A stretch of 33,358 nucleotides of DNA, taken from the NCBI GenBank assembly GCA_027618475.1, contig JAQCEJ010000057.1:1-33358 (forward strand). The letters are read 5' to 3'. The first letter of the stretch is position 1; each line of letters opens with the position of its first letter. The notes below the pieces were generated by a model, which saw only the letters and a program-made list of their open reading frames with translations, had not been told where the DNA came from and searched no databases. Position numbers and translations under genes: made by a program. This document shows positions 1-8,388 of this stretch, piece by piece. This DNA is from Planctomycetota bacterium (GTDB lineage Bacteria; Planctomycetota; Planctomycetia; Planctomycetales; Planctomycetaceae).

Positions 1-62
1 ACCCGCTGATATCATGAACCCAAATCACTGCCAGCGTGGCGGGGACTGTTTCCATCTGGGAA

Positions 63-2537
63 ATGTCGGATCAAAGGATTTTGGGAATGTATGTCATCGC
101 TGCGGCGTCGTTTTTGTGCATCTCGCTAGGTGCAATCGAAGGAATTTTCGAAATTCCGCTCACAATTACCGAACCATCAGGTATCCAACGCGAAGATTGG
201 CCGGTGACGTCTGGCATTCCAATCCCGCGCGGCCGACTTACCGACGACAGCCGAGTCGCTCTCTTCACAGCATCCGATGTACGAGTTCCACTGCAGACGA
301 CTGTTCTTTCCCGCTGGTCTGATGGATCGATCAAGTGGCTGCTCCTCGATTTTCAAATCGATCTACTGCCTTCGGAAACGAAAGCGTTCGTGCTTAAAGA
401 AAACGCTGAGATTCGCAACCTCGATGATATCAGCAGCGTAACACTCGTGGATGACGGGTGCACAGTGACGATCCATACCGGTCCCTTGAAATTCAAACTC
501 TCACGAGACCGTTTCCACCTGTTCGAAGCCGTCGCTCTCGATCGAAATCGCGATGGACTTTTATCCGACGAGGAATTGGTTGCGGATTCGACGTTTAATT
601 CCGGCTTTGAACTCACTTCAGTCGACGGAACGATCTATCGTACCGACGATGTGCCCGTGGCGATAACCGTCGAAGATGCCGGGCCGATGCGAGCGTCGGT
701 TCGTATCGAAGGCCGCCATCGTGCTGGCGAGTCCTCGCTGTTCAAATATGTCATTCGTCTGCATGCATACGCAGGACTACCGTTCGTCAAGTGTCACTAC
801 ACGTTCATTAACGACCATCCTGTCGACCTGATGACCGACATCGAATCGATCGAACTTATCGCGCGGCATGATGTGACCGATGCCGCGCAATACATCGTCG
901 CGGGGCAGCCTTCGAAGACATTCGGAGACAATGCGATCCGATTATTTCAAAATGACGATCGCAGTTACAATTTAAACGGAACGAATCACGCAGGTCACGC
1001 CCTCGGCTGGGGGGCGATAGCTGGTGATCGCGATGGCGTAGCTCTTGGCCTGCGCCAGTTCTGGCAGAACTGGCCGAAGGGCGTCACCGCAAAAGAAAAT
1101 GAACTTCGCCTTGGAATTTGTCCTGATTTTGCTGCGGGGATGTACGACGGGCATCCACTGACTGAAGAATGCAAACTCTATTACTATCTTCGCAACGGGC
1201 GATATTCTTTCAAAGTGGGAGTCTCGCGTACACACGAAGTCACCGCCTTGTTCTTCGACGGGAAGCCGGACATTCCGCAGCTGACGAACTTCTATCGCGC
1301 CGCCGAACAACCGCTCATCGCTCAGTTTACTACGAAGTATCTTGCCGAGACTAATGCTAAAGGTAAGCTCCCGCCTGCCAACCATCACAAATACGTCGGG
1401 TACGATGCCTGGATGGACCAATTCTTCGATTTTCACCTGCAAGACCGCGAAAAGGTCCGTGAATTCGGCATGCTTAACTTCGGCGACTGGTATAACACAA
1501 ACTGGGATTCGTGGGGGAATCTCGAATACGACACAGCCCGCATCTGGTTTACCCATTACCTGCGATCAGGCAACCGGCGTTATTATGATCGCGCCGAACA
1601 GGCCGCCCGGCATTACCTCGACGTCGACGTGCTGCACGCGACCAATTCTGCCGTACAAAAATATCCGGGTTCGAGTAATATGCGAGTCGGTCAGATTTGG
1701 GCGCACAGTGTCGGACACACGGGTGGATATTACGAACGCTGGGTCAATGACCACTACGAAGATGAAGCACCGCTGAAACAAAAAGGGGCACCTCAAGTCG
1801 GATATTGGGATCTGGGCCATGTCTGGATCGGTGGTGTATTCGATTATTATCTTCTCACTGGAGACCGTCGGGCACTCGAAGTCGGCGTTCTGGCAGCCGA
1901 TTCGTTAGCCGAGATGTGTCCTACCAAATACACTGATCACATCCGCTGGATCGGTTGGCCGATGCATCTGCTGTTAAATGCCTATGACGTCACCTGCGAC
2001 CCGAAATACCTCTCAGCCCTCGATCTCGAATGGCAGACTCTCAAAGACAACTTCGACGCAGACAATGGCTGGGTGGTGATGCTCGCCTTCGGTCATTGCA
2101 GCAAAGAACGTGAAGCGGAACGTTGCCACGGGAACAACATGTACATGCTCGGATTTACGCTGACGGCACTCGCACGTTATCATCAGATCACGCAGGATCC
2201 CGAAGTGTTGAATGCCTTATCCGTCGGCATCGATCAGATGATTCGCGAAGGGTGGAGCGAAGAACACAAGTCATTTTATCTGACATCGTGTATACATCAG
2301 CGAAATTCACCCCCGCAAGCCTACAATTCGCCGACATTCCACGCCTCCGAGGCATTCGTGTATGAGTCAATTCTGACGGGCAATGAAGAACACCGTCGGA
2401 TCATTCGCGAAGCATTGCAATCCGCGATTCGCGCTGGACAAGCCGCCTTGATCTCAGGCGAACCGGCAGGCCAGACAGGATATTACGCAGGATCGTTTCA
2501 CTTTCCGCCGTTAGCGCTGCCCGTGTTGGATGAGTGA
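63..2537 (+). CDS. Secreted exo-rhamnogalacturonan lyase-like protein (YetA/PL26 type)
   Basis: Large exported protein of about 824 residues. I recognise the overall plan of the PcRGLX/YetA-like family: an N-terminal RIFT-type beta barrel with the phrases PLTITEPSG and GIPIPRGRL, a central beta domain, and a C-terminal alpha/alpha toroid rich in aromatic residues (WGNLEYDTARIWF, HSVGHTGGYYERW, YWDLGHVWIGG). The fungal founder of the family is an exo-acting rhamnogalacturonan lyase (PL26), so pectin breakdown is the likely role, but the substrate is inferred. A hydrophobic N-terminal segment looks like a signal peptide. The frame is open from a GTG at 36. ATG 63 puts arginine ahead of the hydrophobic stretch, while ATG 87 has a better ribosome-site-like AAAGGA at 8 nt, so the start is uncertain. 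An EF-hand-like loop (D-x-N-x-D-G-x-x-S-x-x-E) is encoded near 540-575. The DUF1559-like gene follows after 42 nt. Confidence 0.6.
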   Translation: MSDQRILGMYVIAAASFLCISLGAIEGIFEIPLTITEPSGIQREDWPVTSGIPIPRGRLTDDSRVALFTASDVRVPLQTTVLSRWSDGSIKWLLLDFQIDLLPSETKAFVLKENAEIRNLDDISSVTLVDDGCTVTIHTGPLKFKLSRDRFHLFEAVALDRNRDGLLSDEELVADSTFNSGFELTSVDGTIYRTDDVPVAITVEDAGPMRASVRIEGRHRAGESSLFKYVIRLHAYAGLPFVKCHYTFINDHPVDLMTDIESIELIARHDVTDAAQYIVAGQPSKTFGDNAIRLFQNDDRSYNLNGTNHAGHALGWGAIAGDRDGVALGLRQFWQNWPKGVTAKENELRLGICPDFAAGMYDGHPLTEECKLYYYLRNGRYSFKVGVSRTHEVTALFFDGKPDIPQLTNFYRAAEQPLIAQFTTKYLAETNAKGKLPPANHHKYVGYDAWMDQFFDFHLQDREKVREFGMLNFGDWYNTNWDSWGNLEYDTARIWFTHYLRSGNRRYYDRAEQAARHYLDVDVLHATNSAVQKYPGSSNMRVGQIWAHSVGHTGGYYERWVNDHYEDEAPLKQKGAPQVGYWDLGHVWIGGVFDYYLLTGDRRALEVGVLAADSLAEMCPTKYTDHIRWIGWPMHLLLNAYDVTCDPKYLSALDLEWQTLKDNFDADNGWVVMLAFGHCSKEREAERCHGNNMYMLGFTLTALARYHQITQDPEVLNALSVGIDQMIREGWSEEHKSFYLTSCIHQRNSPPQAYNSPTFHASEAFVYESILTGNEEHRRIIREALQSAIRAGQAALISGEPAGQTGYYAGSFHFPPLALPVLDE

Positions 2538-2579
2538 CCGCTGAAAGTCACATTAAAACAGCCACAAGTGAAGAAATCT

Positions 2580-3263
2580 ATGATCCAACAACAACGAGGG
2601 TATTGGGGACTGGCATTTGTTTTGATTTCGTCATCATTGTTGGCCGTCATGGCCTATCTTAGTTCTGACACGATGCAACATCGCCAGAAAAGTGGAAAGA
2701 AATTCGGCCAAATAGCACGCGCACTTCAACAATATCATGAACGGTTCGACGCGTTCCCGCCAGCGTATGTCTCCGGTCCCGACGGTTTGCCGTGGCATAG
2801 TTGGCGTGTTTTGATTTTACCATATCTTGGGCAAAATGAAGTTTATGAGAAATACCGATTTGATGAACCGTGGAATAGCGAAGCCAATCTGCGAATCGCC
2901 AATGAAGAACGGAATCCCTTCTCGATTCCTGTTGAAAACATGATTCACTCTCGTGCCCAATACATTGCAGTCGTTGGCGAACAAACGATGTGGCTAAACA
3001 CGGAATCGATTAGAAAAAGCAATATCCAAAACCCATTAAACGAAGTCGTTCAACTCGCCGAATCGTACAATTCCGACATCCTTTGGACTGAGCCTCGCGA
3101 TATAAATTTTGGTGATGCCAAGAAATGGCCCGCTGACGTACGACTGCCAGGAATTTCAGGACAGGTTGGCCCACCATATTTCGCATTCGCTGATGGCTCG
3201 GTTGACGTGTTATATTTACGAAACATGAAAAAGCCGTTCGAGAAATATCTGCTCGTAAAATGA
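2580..3263 (+). CDS. DUF1559-like (SBP_bac_10) membrane-anchored protein
   Basis: Protein of about 227 residues with one N-terminal membrane segment (GLAFVLISSSLLAVMAYL), then the DUF1559 pattern: a helix ending IARALQQYHERFDAFPP, the WHSWRVLILPYLGQ block, and a C-terminal FAFADGSVDVLYL block matching the family's ADGSV ending. Typical family members begin with a type IV pilin-like GFTLIELLVV prepilin site. Here it is replaced by GYWGLAFVLI with no glutamate at +5, so processing by prepilin peptidase looks unlikely and the protein should stay membrane-anchored. DUF1559 proteins are hugely amplified in planctomycetes and have no established function. A GTG at 2568 is an alternative in-frame start; ATG 2580 has GAAG about 10 nt upstream. 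It lies 42 nt after the lyase-like gene on the same strand and may be cotranscribed. Confidence 0.75.
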   Translation: MIQQQRGYWGLAFVLISSSLLAVMAYLSSDTMQHRQKSGKKFGQIARALQQYHERFDAFPPAYVSGPDGLPWHSWRVLILPYLGQNEVYEKYRFDEPWNSEANLRIANEERNPFSIPVENMIHSRAQYIAVVGEQTMWLNTESIRKSNIQNPLNEVVQLAESYNSDILWTEPRDINFGDAKKWPADVRLPGISGQVGPPYFAFADGSVDVLYLRNMKKPFEKYLLVK

Positions 3264-3698
3264 TGATCTTCTAACCATTTCGATATGTGAATTCACAAAT
3301 CCATGTGCCACGTGAGGACTATACAGTTCCATCTCACATTGCGGAGTGCTCTAATCGGGCGACTGACTTGTTGTCGTTGCTGTCTCGATAGAGGAAAACA
3401 TGGCGCGATGCTCGGCCTCAAGAAAATGGACCCATCGGCATTTTCCCCATTAAATGGACTACCGGCCGATCTACGTCAGACGGGCAATGGAAGCAGCAGG
3501 ATTTGCGAACCGCTCCGCCGACGTCGAGAACTTGTAGGTTCCTCGATATTATTTGCGGTGAAACGAATCGACCTGAAATCCGGTCTTGCAATGCCATCAC
3601 AAGCACTGCGTGCCGTTACGCTTTACACAGATTCCCAATGATCATTCATCTGATCGCGAGACGAACATTTTTTCGCCGCTACCCGCATTTGACGCGGC
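3264..3698. other. Intergenic region with no supported gene
   Basis: 435 bases between the DUF1559-like gene (+) and the 3' end of the sulfatase homologue (-). Short open frames occur on both strands (for example + 3303-3641 and - 3418-3606), but none has a recognisable domain, ribosome site or signal peptide, and their composition is rich in Arg, Cys and Ser as expected for chance frames. The sulfatase homologue ends sooner than usual just left of 3740, so part of this region could be a decayed remnant of its C-terminus. I cannot show that from sequence alone. Confidence 0.5.
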
Positions 3699-5462
3699 CT
3701 ACACTCCGCGATTTCGCTGAGGTGATATGATCACTGACTTGAGCACCTCTGGATGTTCGGCAGCAACATTGGTTGTTTCGCCGGGGTCGGTTTTGAGGTT
3801 GTAGAGTTCGAGATCTTCCATACCGTCGACGCCGGCGGGGCGGACGACTTTCCACTCTCCCTTGCGGACCGCTTGAGTGAATGACGGCGATTCCATTTGC
3901 CAATACAACAGATCGTCTCGCTGTGCATCGGATCCACCAAAGATCTTTACAAGTGATTGACCATCGAGTGTTCTCGGTCGCCGCTGGGCACTCGCGATTT
4001 CGGCGATGGTCGGATACAGGTCGCATAATGTAGCCGGGTAGTCGGAGACCGAACCCGCTTTTGTGCGACCAGACCAACGCATCAGACACGGAACACGCAA
4101 GGCTCCCTCGTGGAGCTTGCCCGGTTCCATTCGTAGGTCGTCAGTACTGGCAAAATATTCGCGTCCGGGTGTCCCCAGATGCGGACTGTTGTCGCTGGTG
4201 ACAATCACAACGGTGTTGTTCGCAAGATTCCGACGATCGAGCGTTTCCAGCAATCGGCCAATTTCGAGATCGAGCTGTGTGATACGTGCGGCATGCTGTT
4301 TCTTGCCGGCGGGCCAATTCTCGTTCGCGTAGGGCGTATCGGGAATGTTACGTGTCTCGACATTTGCCGACGGGAGTGGATAAGAAACTACCAAAAAAAA
4401 CGGACGGCGTTCATCTTCACGTTCCAGATATCTTACGGCTTCCTCAGTGAAGATTTCGGTTGCCACAATTCCCTGCTTGCCATCAGCATTCGCCGAAATT
4501 CCGATCTTCGAATGGTTACTCCAAATGATTTCAGGAAACAGATCGGTTTGATCGAGAGTGTCAGCCGTTCCCCACCATTCATCGAATCCATGCGACAAAG
4601 GATAATCATCCGCCGTGTCACCACGCATTCCCCATTTACCGATCCAGGCGGTATCATAGCTTGCCTGCCACATCATCTCGGCAAGCGTCATGTTGCTGCT
4701 CTGAAGTGCGGGGGGCCATTCGACCTCTTTCGGAAGATGTCCCGTATGCCGGCCAGACATCAAGCACCAGCGGGAAATCGCCCCGTCGGGACTGTTGGCA
4801 TAGAAACCGGTAAACCGAATTCCTTCGCGGGCCAGTCGATCAAGATGCGGCGTTTGAATCTGCGTCTGACCATAACAACCGAGTTCGCTGGGACCGAGAT
4901 CGTCGGCTAGAATCAGTAATACATTGGGAGGCCGACGCTGATTCAAGCGAATCTGACGATTCATGTTCTTGAGCGCAGCTCGATTTTCTCGTTTGACGCG
5001 TGTCAGTGTATCGTCGGCTTCTTCGAGCATTTCCTGCAGGCCATCTTTTTGATCGCCTTGAATGATCCGATCGGAGCCGAGTAATCCTTCGATTCCGCGG
5101 ATGAGCGGATTTTTCGATTTTATTGGTTGCGGCTCGACGGGGTCGGTAAGTTGTGAAACCGGATCATCCGGCAGTTCGATATTAGGTTGGTCTCTGAGAG
5201 GAACATCGCTTGTGCGATCGACTTCGTCATTCGATTGACGATCGTCGGTAGCAAGATGAGAGGCGAGCCCCTCCTGGTGAACGTCGCGCTGTGCCGACGG
5301 CAACGGCTTTTTCACTTGCGGTTCTTCGTCAATGACGGCACCACAACCATTGAGGATCGAACAGCTCCAGACGATAGCAATCGACGGGATAACAGTGTAA
5401 AAATTTGTCGGCCACGAAGTGCGAAATGTCCCGCCGGCGCGATATTGATTGCGACAGTTCAT
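3699..5462 (-). CDS. Lipoprotein sulfatase homologue lacking the catalytic Cys (probable pseudoenzyme)
   Basis: A 587-residue member of the type I sulfatase / alkaline phosphatase superfamily. The N-terminus has a hydrophobic segment and a lipobox-like L-N-G-C (Cys40), suggesting a lipid-anchored envelope protein. A polar linker and a short charged helical stretch follow, and the sulfatase domain starts near residue 178 (NVLLILADDLG). Metal-ligand motifs are kept: Asp-Asp 187-188 and TSDN at about 422-425. The formylglycine signature C-x-P-x-R, normally just before the S/TGRHTGH block, reads G-A-I-S-R (Gly227 in place of Cys), and the usual Pro-His of the YxxPHANxE motif reads Pro-Ser (Ser365). 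The domain also ends abruptly after TDPGETTNVAAEHPEVLK. Standard sulfatase catalysis should therefore be impossible. Binding, regulation, or a gene in decay are the alternatives. ATG 5462 has GGGGA 7 nt upstream; an in-frame TTG lies at 5480. Confidence 0.8.
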   Translation of the reverse strand: MNCRNQYRAGGTFRTSWPTNFYTVIPSIAIVWSCSILNGCGAVIDEEPQVKKPLPSAQRDVHQEGLASHLATDDRQSNDEVDRTSDVPLRDQPNIELPDDPVSQLTDPVEPQPIKSKNPLIRGIEGLLGSDRIIQGDQKDGLQEMLEEADDTLTRVKRENRAALKNMNRQIRLNQRRPPNVLLILADDLGPSELGCYGQTQIQTPHLDRLAREGIRFTGFYANSPDGAISRWCLMSGRHTGHLPKEVEWPPALQSSNMTLAEMMWQASYDTAWIGKWGMRGDTADDYPLSHGFDEWWGTADTLDQTDLFPEIIWSNHSKIGISANADGKQGIVATEIFTEEAVRYLEREDERRPFFLVVSYPLPSANVETRNIPDTPYANENWPAGKKQHAARITQLDLEIGRLLETLDRRNLANNTVVIVTSDNSPHLGTPGREYFASTDDLRMEPGKLHEGALRVPCLMRWSGRTKAGSVSDYPATLCDLYPTIAEIASAQRRPRTLDGQSLVKIFGGSDAQRDDLLYWQMESPSFTQAVRKGEWKVVRPAGVDGMEDLELYNLKTDPGETTNVAAEHPEVLKSVIISPQRNRGV

Positions 5463-5709
5463 GTCATCGTCCCCAGTCAATCATCGAGATCCGAATTCCA
5501 TGTAAACATACTATTTTTAAAACGGCCCCCCAAAGTGTAACGAGGATCGGGTGGAATTTACGCCACAACATCAGTACGCACCGCGACCCGTGAGAATTGC
5601 CAGAATTTACTCACCCCCCTATCGTACGCGAATTCGACAAGAATAGTCAACATGCGAAGAGTGAGTAGAAATCGCAATCAAGAGGAATTACAGGGCCATC
5701 GTGAGGCGA

Positions 5710-6066
5710 TTACAGCATTGACTCGATGGCGCTTACCAGTTCGCGATATTCAAAGGGGTGTGAAAGCATCTTGTATCGACCGTTTTCTACCACTGGATTT
5801 TTTGCCGACGAAATTTTTCCAATGATTATTCGCGGAATTTGAGCCCACTGTTCGCACGGGGGGACCGAATTATCATGTTCATCCACGACCAAGAGCTGGG
5901 GTGCACGACCGGACATGACGCCTATTCCGTCACTTATCTCACTAGCAGGAAATGAGTTACTTCTCCAGAGACGAACCGTATGACCCCTCGGCTCAAAAAC
6001 CGCCTTAAGAACTTCTTCGGTCTCGGACTGACCACCCCAAAGCACGACCGTGGACGGTTCTATCAC
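5710..6066 (-). CDS. Stand-alone degenerate response-regulator receiver (REC-like) protein
   Basis: 118 residues, the size of a single receiver domain. It reads as a REC fold: a first strand STVVLWGG followed by a helix (ETEEVLKAVFEPRGHTV), a middle strand with a possible phosphoacceptor Asp (LLVVDEHDN), and a final KMLSHPFEYRELVSAIESML block matching the usual L-x-K-P-F ending. The acidic pair normally after strand 1 is absent (GGQS) and the switch lysine before Pro-Phe is His, so phosphorylation by the classical mechanism is doubtful. I chose the GTG at 6066 because an AAGGAAGGG ribosome site lies 7 nt upstream and the resulting length equals one REC domain. The frame is open further up to a TTG at 6222 that touches the preceding lipoprotein gene, but those extra 52 residues look non-domain. 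Family assignment is by pattern only. Confidence 0.5.
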   Translation of the reverse strand: MIEPSTVVLWGGQSETEEVLKAVFEPRGHTVRLWRSNSFPASEISDGIGVMSGRAPQLLVVDEHDNSVPPCEQWAQIPRIIIGKISSAKNPVVENGRYKMLSHPFEYRELVSAIESML

Positions 6067-6218
6067 TCCAAATCCCTTCCTTGAGAGGAGTTTGACAACA
6101 AGAGACAAGATGGGATTGATACTGAAAACGTACGGTATCGTTCCCGATCGCGGCGGCAATTCACATCCCTGTTCAATTACGACCGCGCCGCTCAAGATAG
6201 TGGTTCCACCGAAATCTG

Positions 6219-6596
6219 TCAAAGCCGACTTCGGAGAACTTGCGCCGCAGGTGAATTGAGAGTCGGATAGGATCGATTGTTTCCTCGATCCTGAGGAATT
6301 GCGATACCTCTCGGAGACCTAGTCGGCACGGGATTGGTGATGGAATTGGGAAAAAACACTCCCGGCGGATCGGTTGATTCGTCAACGTGCTGCGGAAGGT
6401 ATTCACGAGGGAGGGACTTCGATGGTCCCCACAAGGCACGATGGTATGTACTACTGAAACCCTGCGGAAAATGGTAATCGGGAAGAATGCATCCGGAAAG
6501 AAAACATCCCCATAACCCAAATAGAAGACCGCAGACCCGCGGCGATCGCCGTTGCAAACTGCGATCTCGACGCAGGTTCACTGCGTTAACTGTCAT
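6219..6596 (-). CDS. Small predicted lipoprotein of unknown function
   Basis: 125 residues. A basic N-terminus (RRDRSLQRRSPR) is followed by a hydrophobic run and a lipobox-like L-S-G-C (cysteine about residue 36), giving a mature lipoprotein of roughly 90 residues. The mature part starts ILPDYHFPQGFSSTYHRALWG, and the rest is rich in Pro, Ser, Asn and Arg and probably unstructured. No enzyme motif is visible. ATG 6596 is preceded by GGGGG at 9 nt spacing, which supports this start. It lies 76 nt beyond the terminator of sodA on the same strand and about 150 nt before the REC-like gene, so those two may share a transcript. I believe it is real because of the signal and ribosome site, but I cannot assign a role. 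Confidence 0.55.
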   Translation of the reverse strand: MTVNAVNLRRDRSLQRRSPRVCGLLFGLWGCFLSGCILPDYHFPQGFSSTYHRALWGPSKSLPREYLPQHVDESTDPPGVFFPNSITNPVPTRSPRGIAIPQDRGNNRSYPTLNSPAAQVLRSRL

Positions 6597-6672
6597 CTTG
6601 ATATGCCCCCTGGAAAGAATTCGCCAATTCTTCTAATCGGTATTATCGGCATTTTTCCCAGCGACTCCCTAC

Positions 6673-6707
6673 AAAAAATGGCCTCTCAAGGGAATCGTGA
6701 GAGGCCA
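6673..6707 (-). terminator. Rho-independent terminator of sodA
   Basis: Inverted repeat GGCCTCTCA (6680-6688) and TGAGAGGCC (6698-6706), extended by one T-A pair outside, with a 9-nt loop. On the minus strand it is followed by six T residues (plus-strand A run 6673-6678). It lies about 36 nt beyond the sodA stop codon, the expected place for an intrinsic terminator. Confidence 0.9.
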
Positions 6708-6743
6708 AGGTATCGATTTCGTTATTCCGCAACAGACCGGGAA

Positions 6744-7352
6744 CTATTTTACAGCACCGAGACGTCGATTCACTTCGTCCCAATTGACGACATTCCAGAA
6801 CGCCGCAATATAGTCGGGGCGACGATTCTGATAATTGAGATAATAAGCGTGCTCCCAGACGTCGAGGCCAAGAATCGGCGTACGTCCTTCAGACAGCGGT
6901 GTATCCTGATTTGCCGTGCTTTCGACGACAAGCTTTCCCTTATCGACCGACATCCAGGCCCAGCCGCTGCCGAACCGCGTGGCGGCGGCTTTGTTGAACT
7001 GCTCTTTAAAGGCATCGAACGTGCCGAATGCACCATTGATCGCTTCCGCTACGGCACCAGAGGGGGCTCCCCCTCCCTTAGGAGAGAGAATCGTCCAGAA
7101 CAACGAATGATTCGCATGCCCGCCACCGTTGTTGCGAACCGCTGTCCGAATTGACTCTGGGACAGCAGCAAGGTTACTTACCAAATCCTCGACCGTTTTT
7201 GCAGCGAGATCAGCATGGGCTTCAAGAGCGGCGTTGACGTTATTGATGTATGCCTGATGATGTTTAGTATGATGGATTTCCATCGTACGTGCATCGAAAT
7301 GCGGCTCCAATGCATCGTAAGCATACGGCAAAGAGGGTAATGTGTAAGCCAT
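6744..7352 (-). CDS. sodA: Superoxide dismutase, Fe/Mn family (Mn-type)
   Basis: 202-residue cytoplasmic superoxide dismutase that converts superoxide to hydrogen peroxide and oxygen. All four metal ligands are present in the usual places: His27, His82 (in [11 protein letters not shown]), Asp164 and His168 (in DVWEHAYY). The GGGHANH block and the Gln in ANQDTP are the arrangement typical of manganese enzymes rather than iron ones, although a cambialistic enzyme cannot be excluded. The open frame continues 12 codons upstream, but ATG 7352 has a very strong GAGGAGGAAACC ribosome site immediately upstream, and the protein then begins [18 protein letters not shown] as family members do. It is monocistronic, with its own terminator downstream. 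There is no signal peptide. Confidence 0.97.
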   Translation of the reverse strand: MAYTLPSLPYAYDALEPHFDARTMEIHHTKHHQAYINNVNAALEAHADLAAKTVEDLVSNLAAVPESIRTAVRNNGGGHANHSLFWTILSPKGGGAPSGAVAEAINGAFGTFDAFKEQFNKAAATRFGSGWAWMSVDKGKLVVESTANQDTPLSEGRTPILGLDVWEHAYYLNYQNRRPDYIAAFWNVVNWDEVNRRLGAVK

Positions 7353-7414
7353 GGTTTCCTCCTCAGATAATAAAATTGACTGGCACAATGTGGTTTCGAA
7401 TCTCCTTCACCTGT

Positions 7415-7442
7415 ATTCTAGGATTTCTCTGATTAAGTACAA
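7415..7442 (-). promoter_or_regulatory. Possible sigma-70-like promoter of sodA
   Basis: On the minus strand TTGTAC (plus-strand 7437-7442) and TAGAAT (7415-7420) are separated by 16 nt. The -10 box matches the consensus at 5 of 6 positions and the -35 box at 3 of 6. A transcript starting here would have a leader of roughly 55 nt. This is a weak match with no other support. Confidence 0.25.
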
Positions 7443-7601
7443 CTCACGCATACCACGGTTTTTTCGGCTTTGGTCAATAAAACAGGATTTCACTGAGCAG
7501 AACTCGCACCGTTTCTGCCGATTGACTTCGGCTGCGTGCATCGTAAAATGGGGAATCATCTATTTTTGAGGGCGTTTACGTTCCATTTGAAAGAAGTCGG
7601 T

Positions 7602-8342
7602 ATGACGCGTACATTGACGGCACTCCCTGTTTACAACGAAGCCAGTCATCTGCTCTCAGTGTTACAGGAAGTTCGTAAATATTGCGACGAAATACTTGTG
7701 GTCAACGACGGTTCTTCCGATGGAACCGCCCAATTGCTCGCCGATATAAGCGGCTTACATACGATCACACATGCAAAAAATCAGGGATATGGCGGAGCGT
7801 TGCGATCGGCCTTTCATTATGCAATCGCTCAGGAATTCGATGGACTTGTCACAATTGACTGCGATGGTCAGCACGAACCAAGACTCATTCCCAAAATGAT
7901 CGAAAAGCTCTTCTCTTCCGAAAGTCAGCCAATTGATATTGTTTCAGGAAGCCGGTATTTGACGCAGTTCCCGAATGATAGTATTCCTCCCGAAGAGCGT
8001 CGCCGCATCAATCTGGATATCACACGGCAATTGAATCGTCAGCTCGGCTGGCGATTGACCGATGCGTTTTGCGGCTTCAAGGCTTACCGCGTCGAATCGC
8101 TGAAGAAATTTCATGTGACCGAACTTGGTTACGCGATGCCGCTGCAGTTGTGGGCACAAGCCGCTGCAGCAGAAATGAACATCCTTGAATTTCCCGTTCC
8201 CTTGATTTATCTCGATGAAGAACGCTCGTTCGGAGGATCGATCGACGATGCAACATTGCGGCTCTCCTATTATCGTCGAGTATTACACCGTGAGATGTCG
8301 GCGTTATCAATCATGACCGGTTTAGGTTGCGGAGATTTCTGA
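7602..8342 (+). CDS. Family 2 glycosyltransferase (dolichyl-phosphate mannose synthase-like)
   Basis: 246-residue GT-A fold glycosyltransferase. It opens with TALPVYNEASHL, then the nucleotide-binding ILVVNDGSSDGT block, NQGYGGALRSAF, and the metal-binding DxD-like IDCDGQHEP. A later CGFKAYR block is typical of the DPM1/polyprenyl-phosphate sugar synthase branch. There is no membrane segment, so it is probably soluble or peripheral and uses an activated sugar nucleotide; donor and acceptor cannot be read. The frame is open back to 7536, but ATG 7602, with AAAGAAG upstream and the canonical motif starting at once, is the better start. The uncharacterised 565-residue gene follows after 46 nt on the same strand, suggesting an operon. 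Confidence 0.88.
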   Translation: MTRTLTALPVYNEASHLLSVLQEVRKYCDEILVVNDGSSDGTAQLLADISGLHTITHAKNQGYGGALRSAFHYAIAQEFDGLVTIDCDGQHEPRLIPKMIEKLFSSESQPIDIVSGSRYLTQFPNDSIPPEERRRINLDITRQLNRQLGWRLTDAFCGFKAYRVESLKKFHVTELGYAMPLQLWAQAAAAEMNILEFPVPLIYLDEERSFGGSIDDATLRLSYYRRVLHREMSALSIMTGLGCGDF

Positions 8343-8388
8343 AACACATCGGAACGGAAGGAGTCTGTTTCATCGGCAGGGGTAAACG

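Noticed and set aside
3418-3606. Minus-strand 62-codon frame in the gap after the DUF1559-like gene
   Set aside because: There is no ribosome site, signal or domain, and a chance frame is the simpler explanation.
6067-6222. Longer form of the REC-like protein from a TTG that touches the lipoprotein stop (TTGA overlap)
   Set aside because: The internal GTG 6066 has a much stronger ribosome site and yields exactly one receiver domain; the added 52 residues have no domain character.
6552-7154. 200-codon open frame on the plus strand across sodA
   Set aside because: It lies antisense to sodA and its terminator, and the translation has no recognisable motif.
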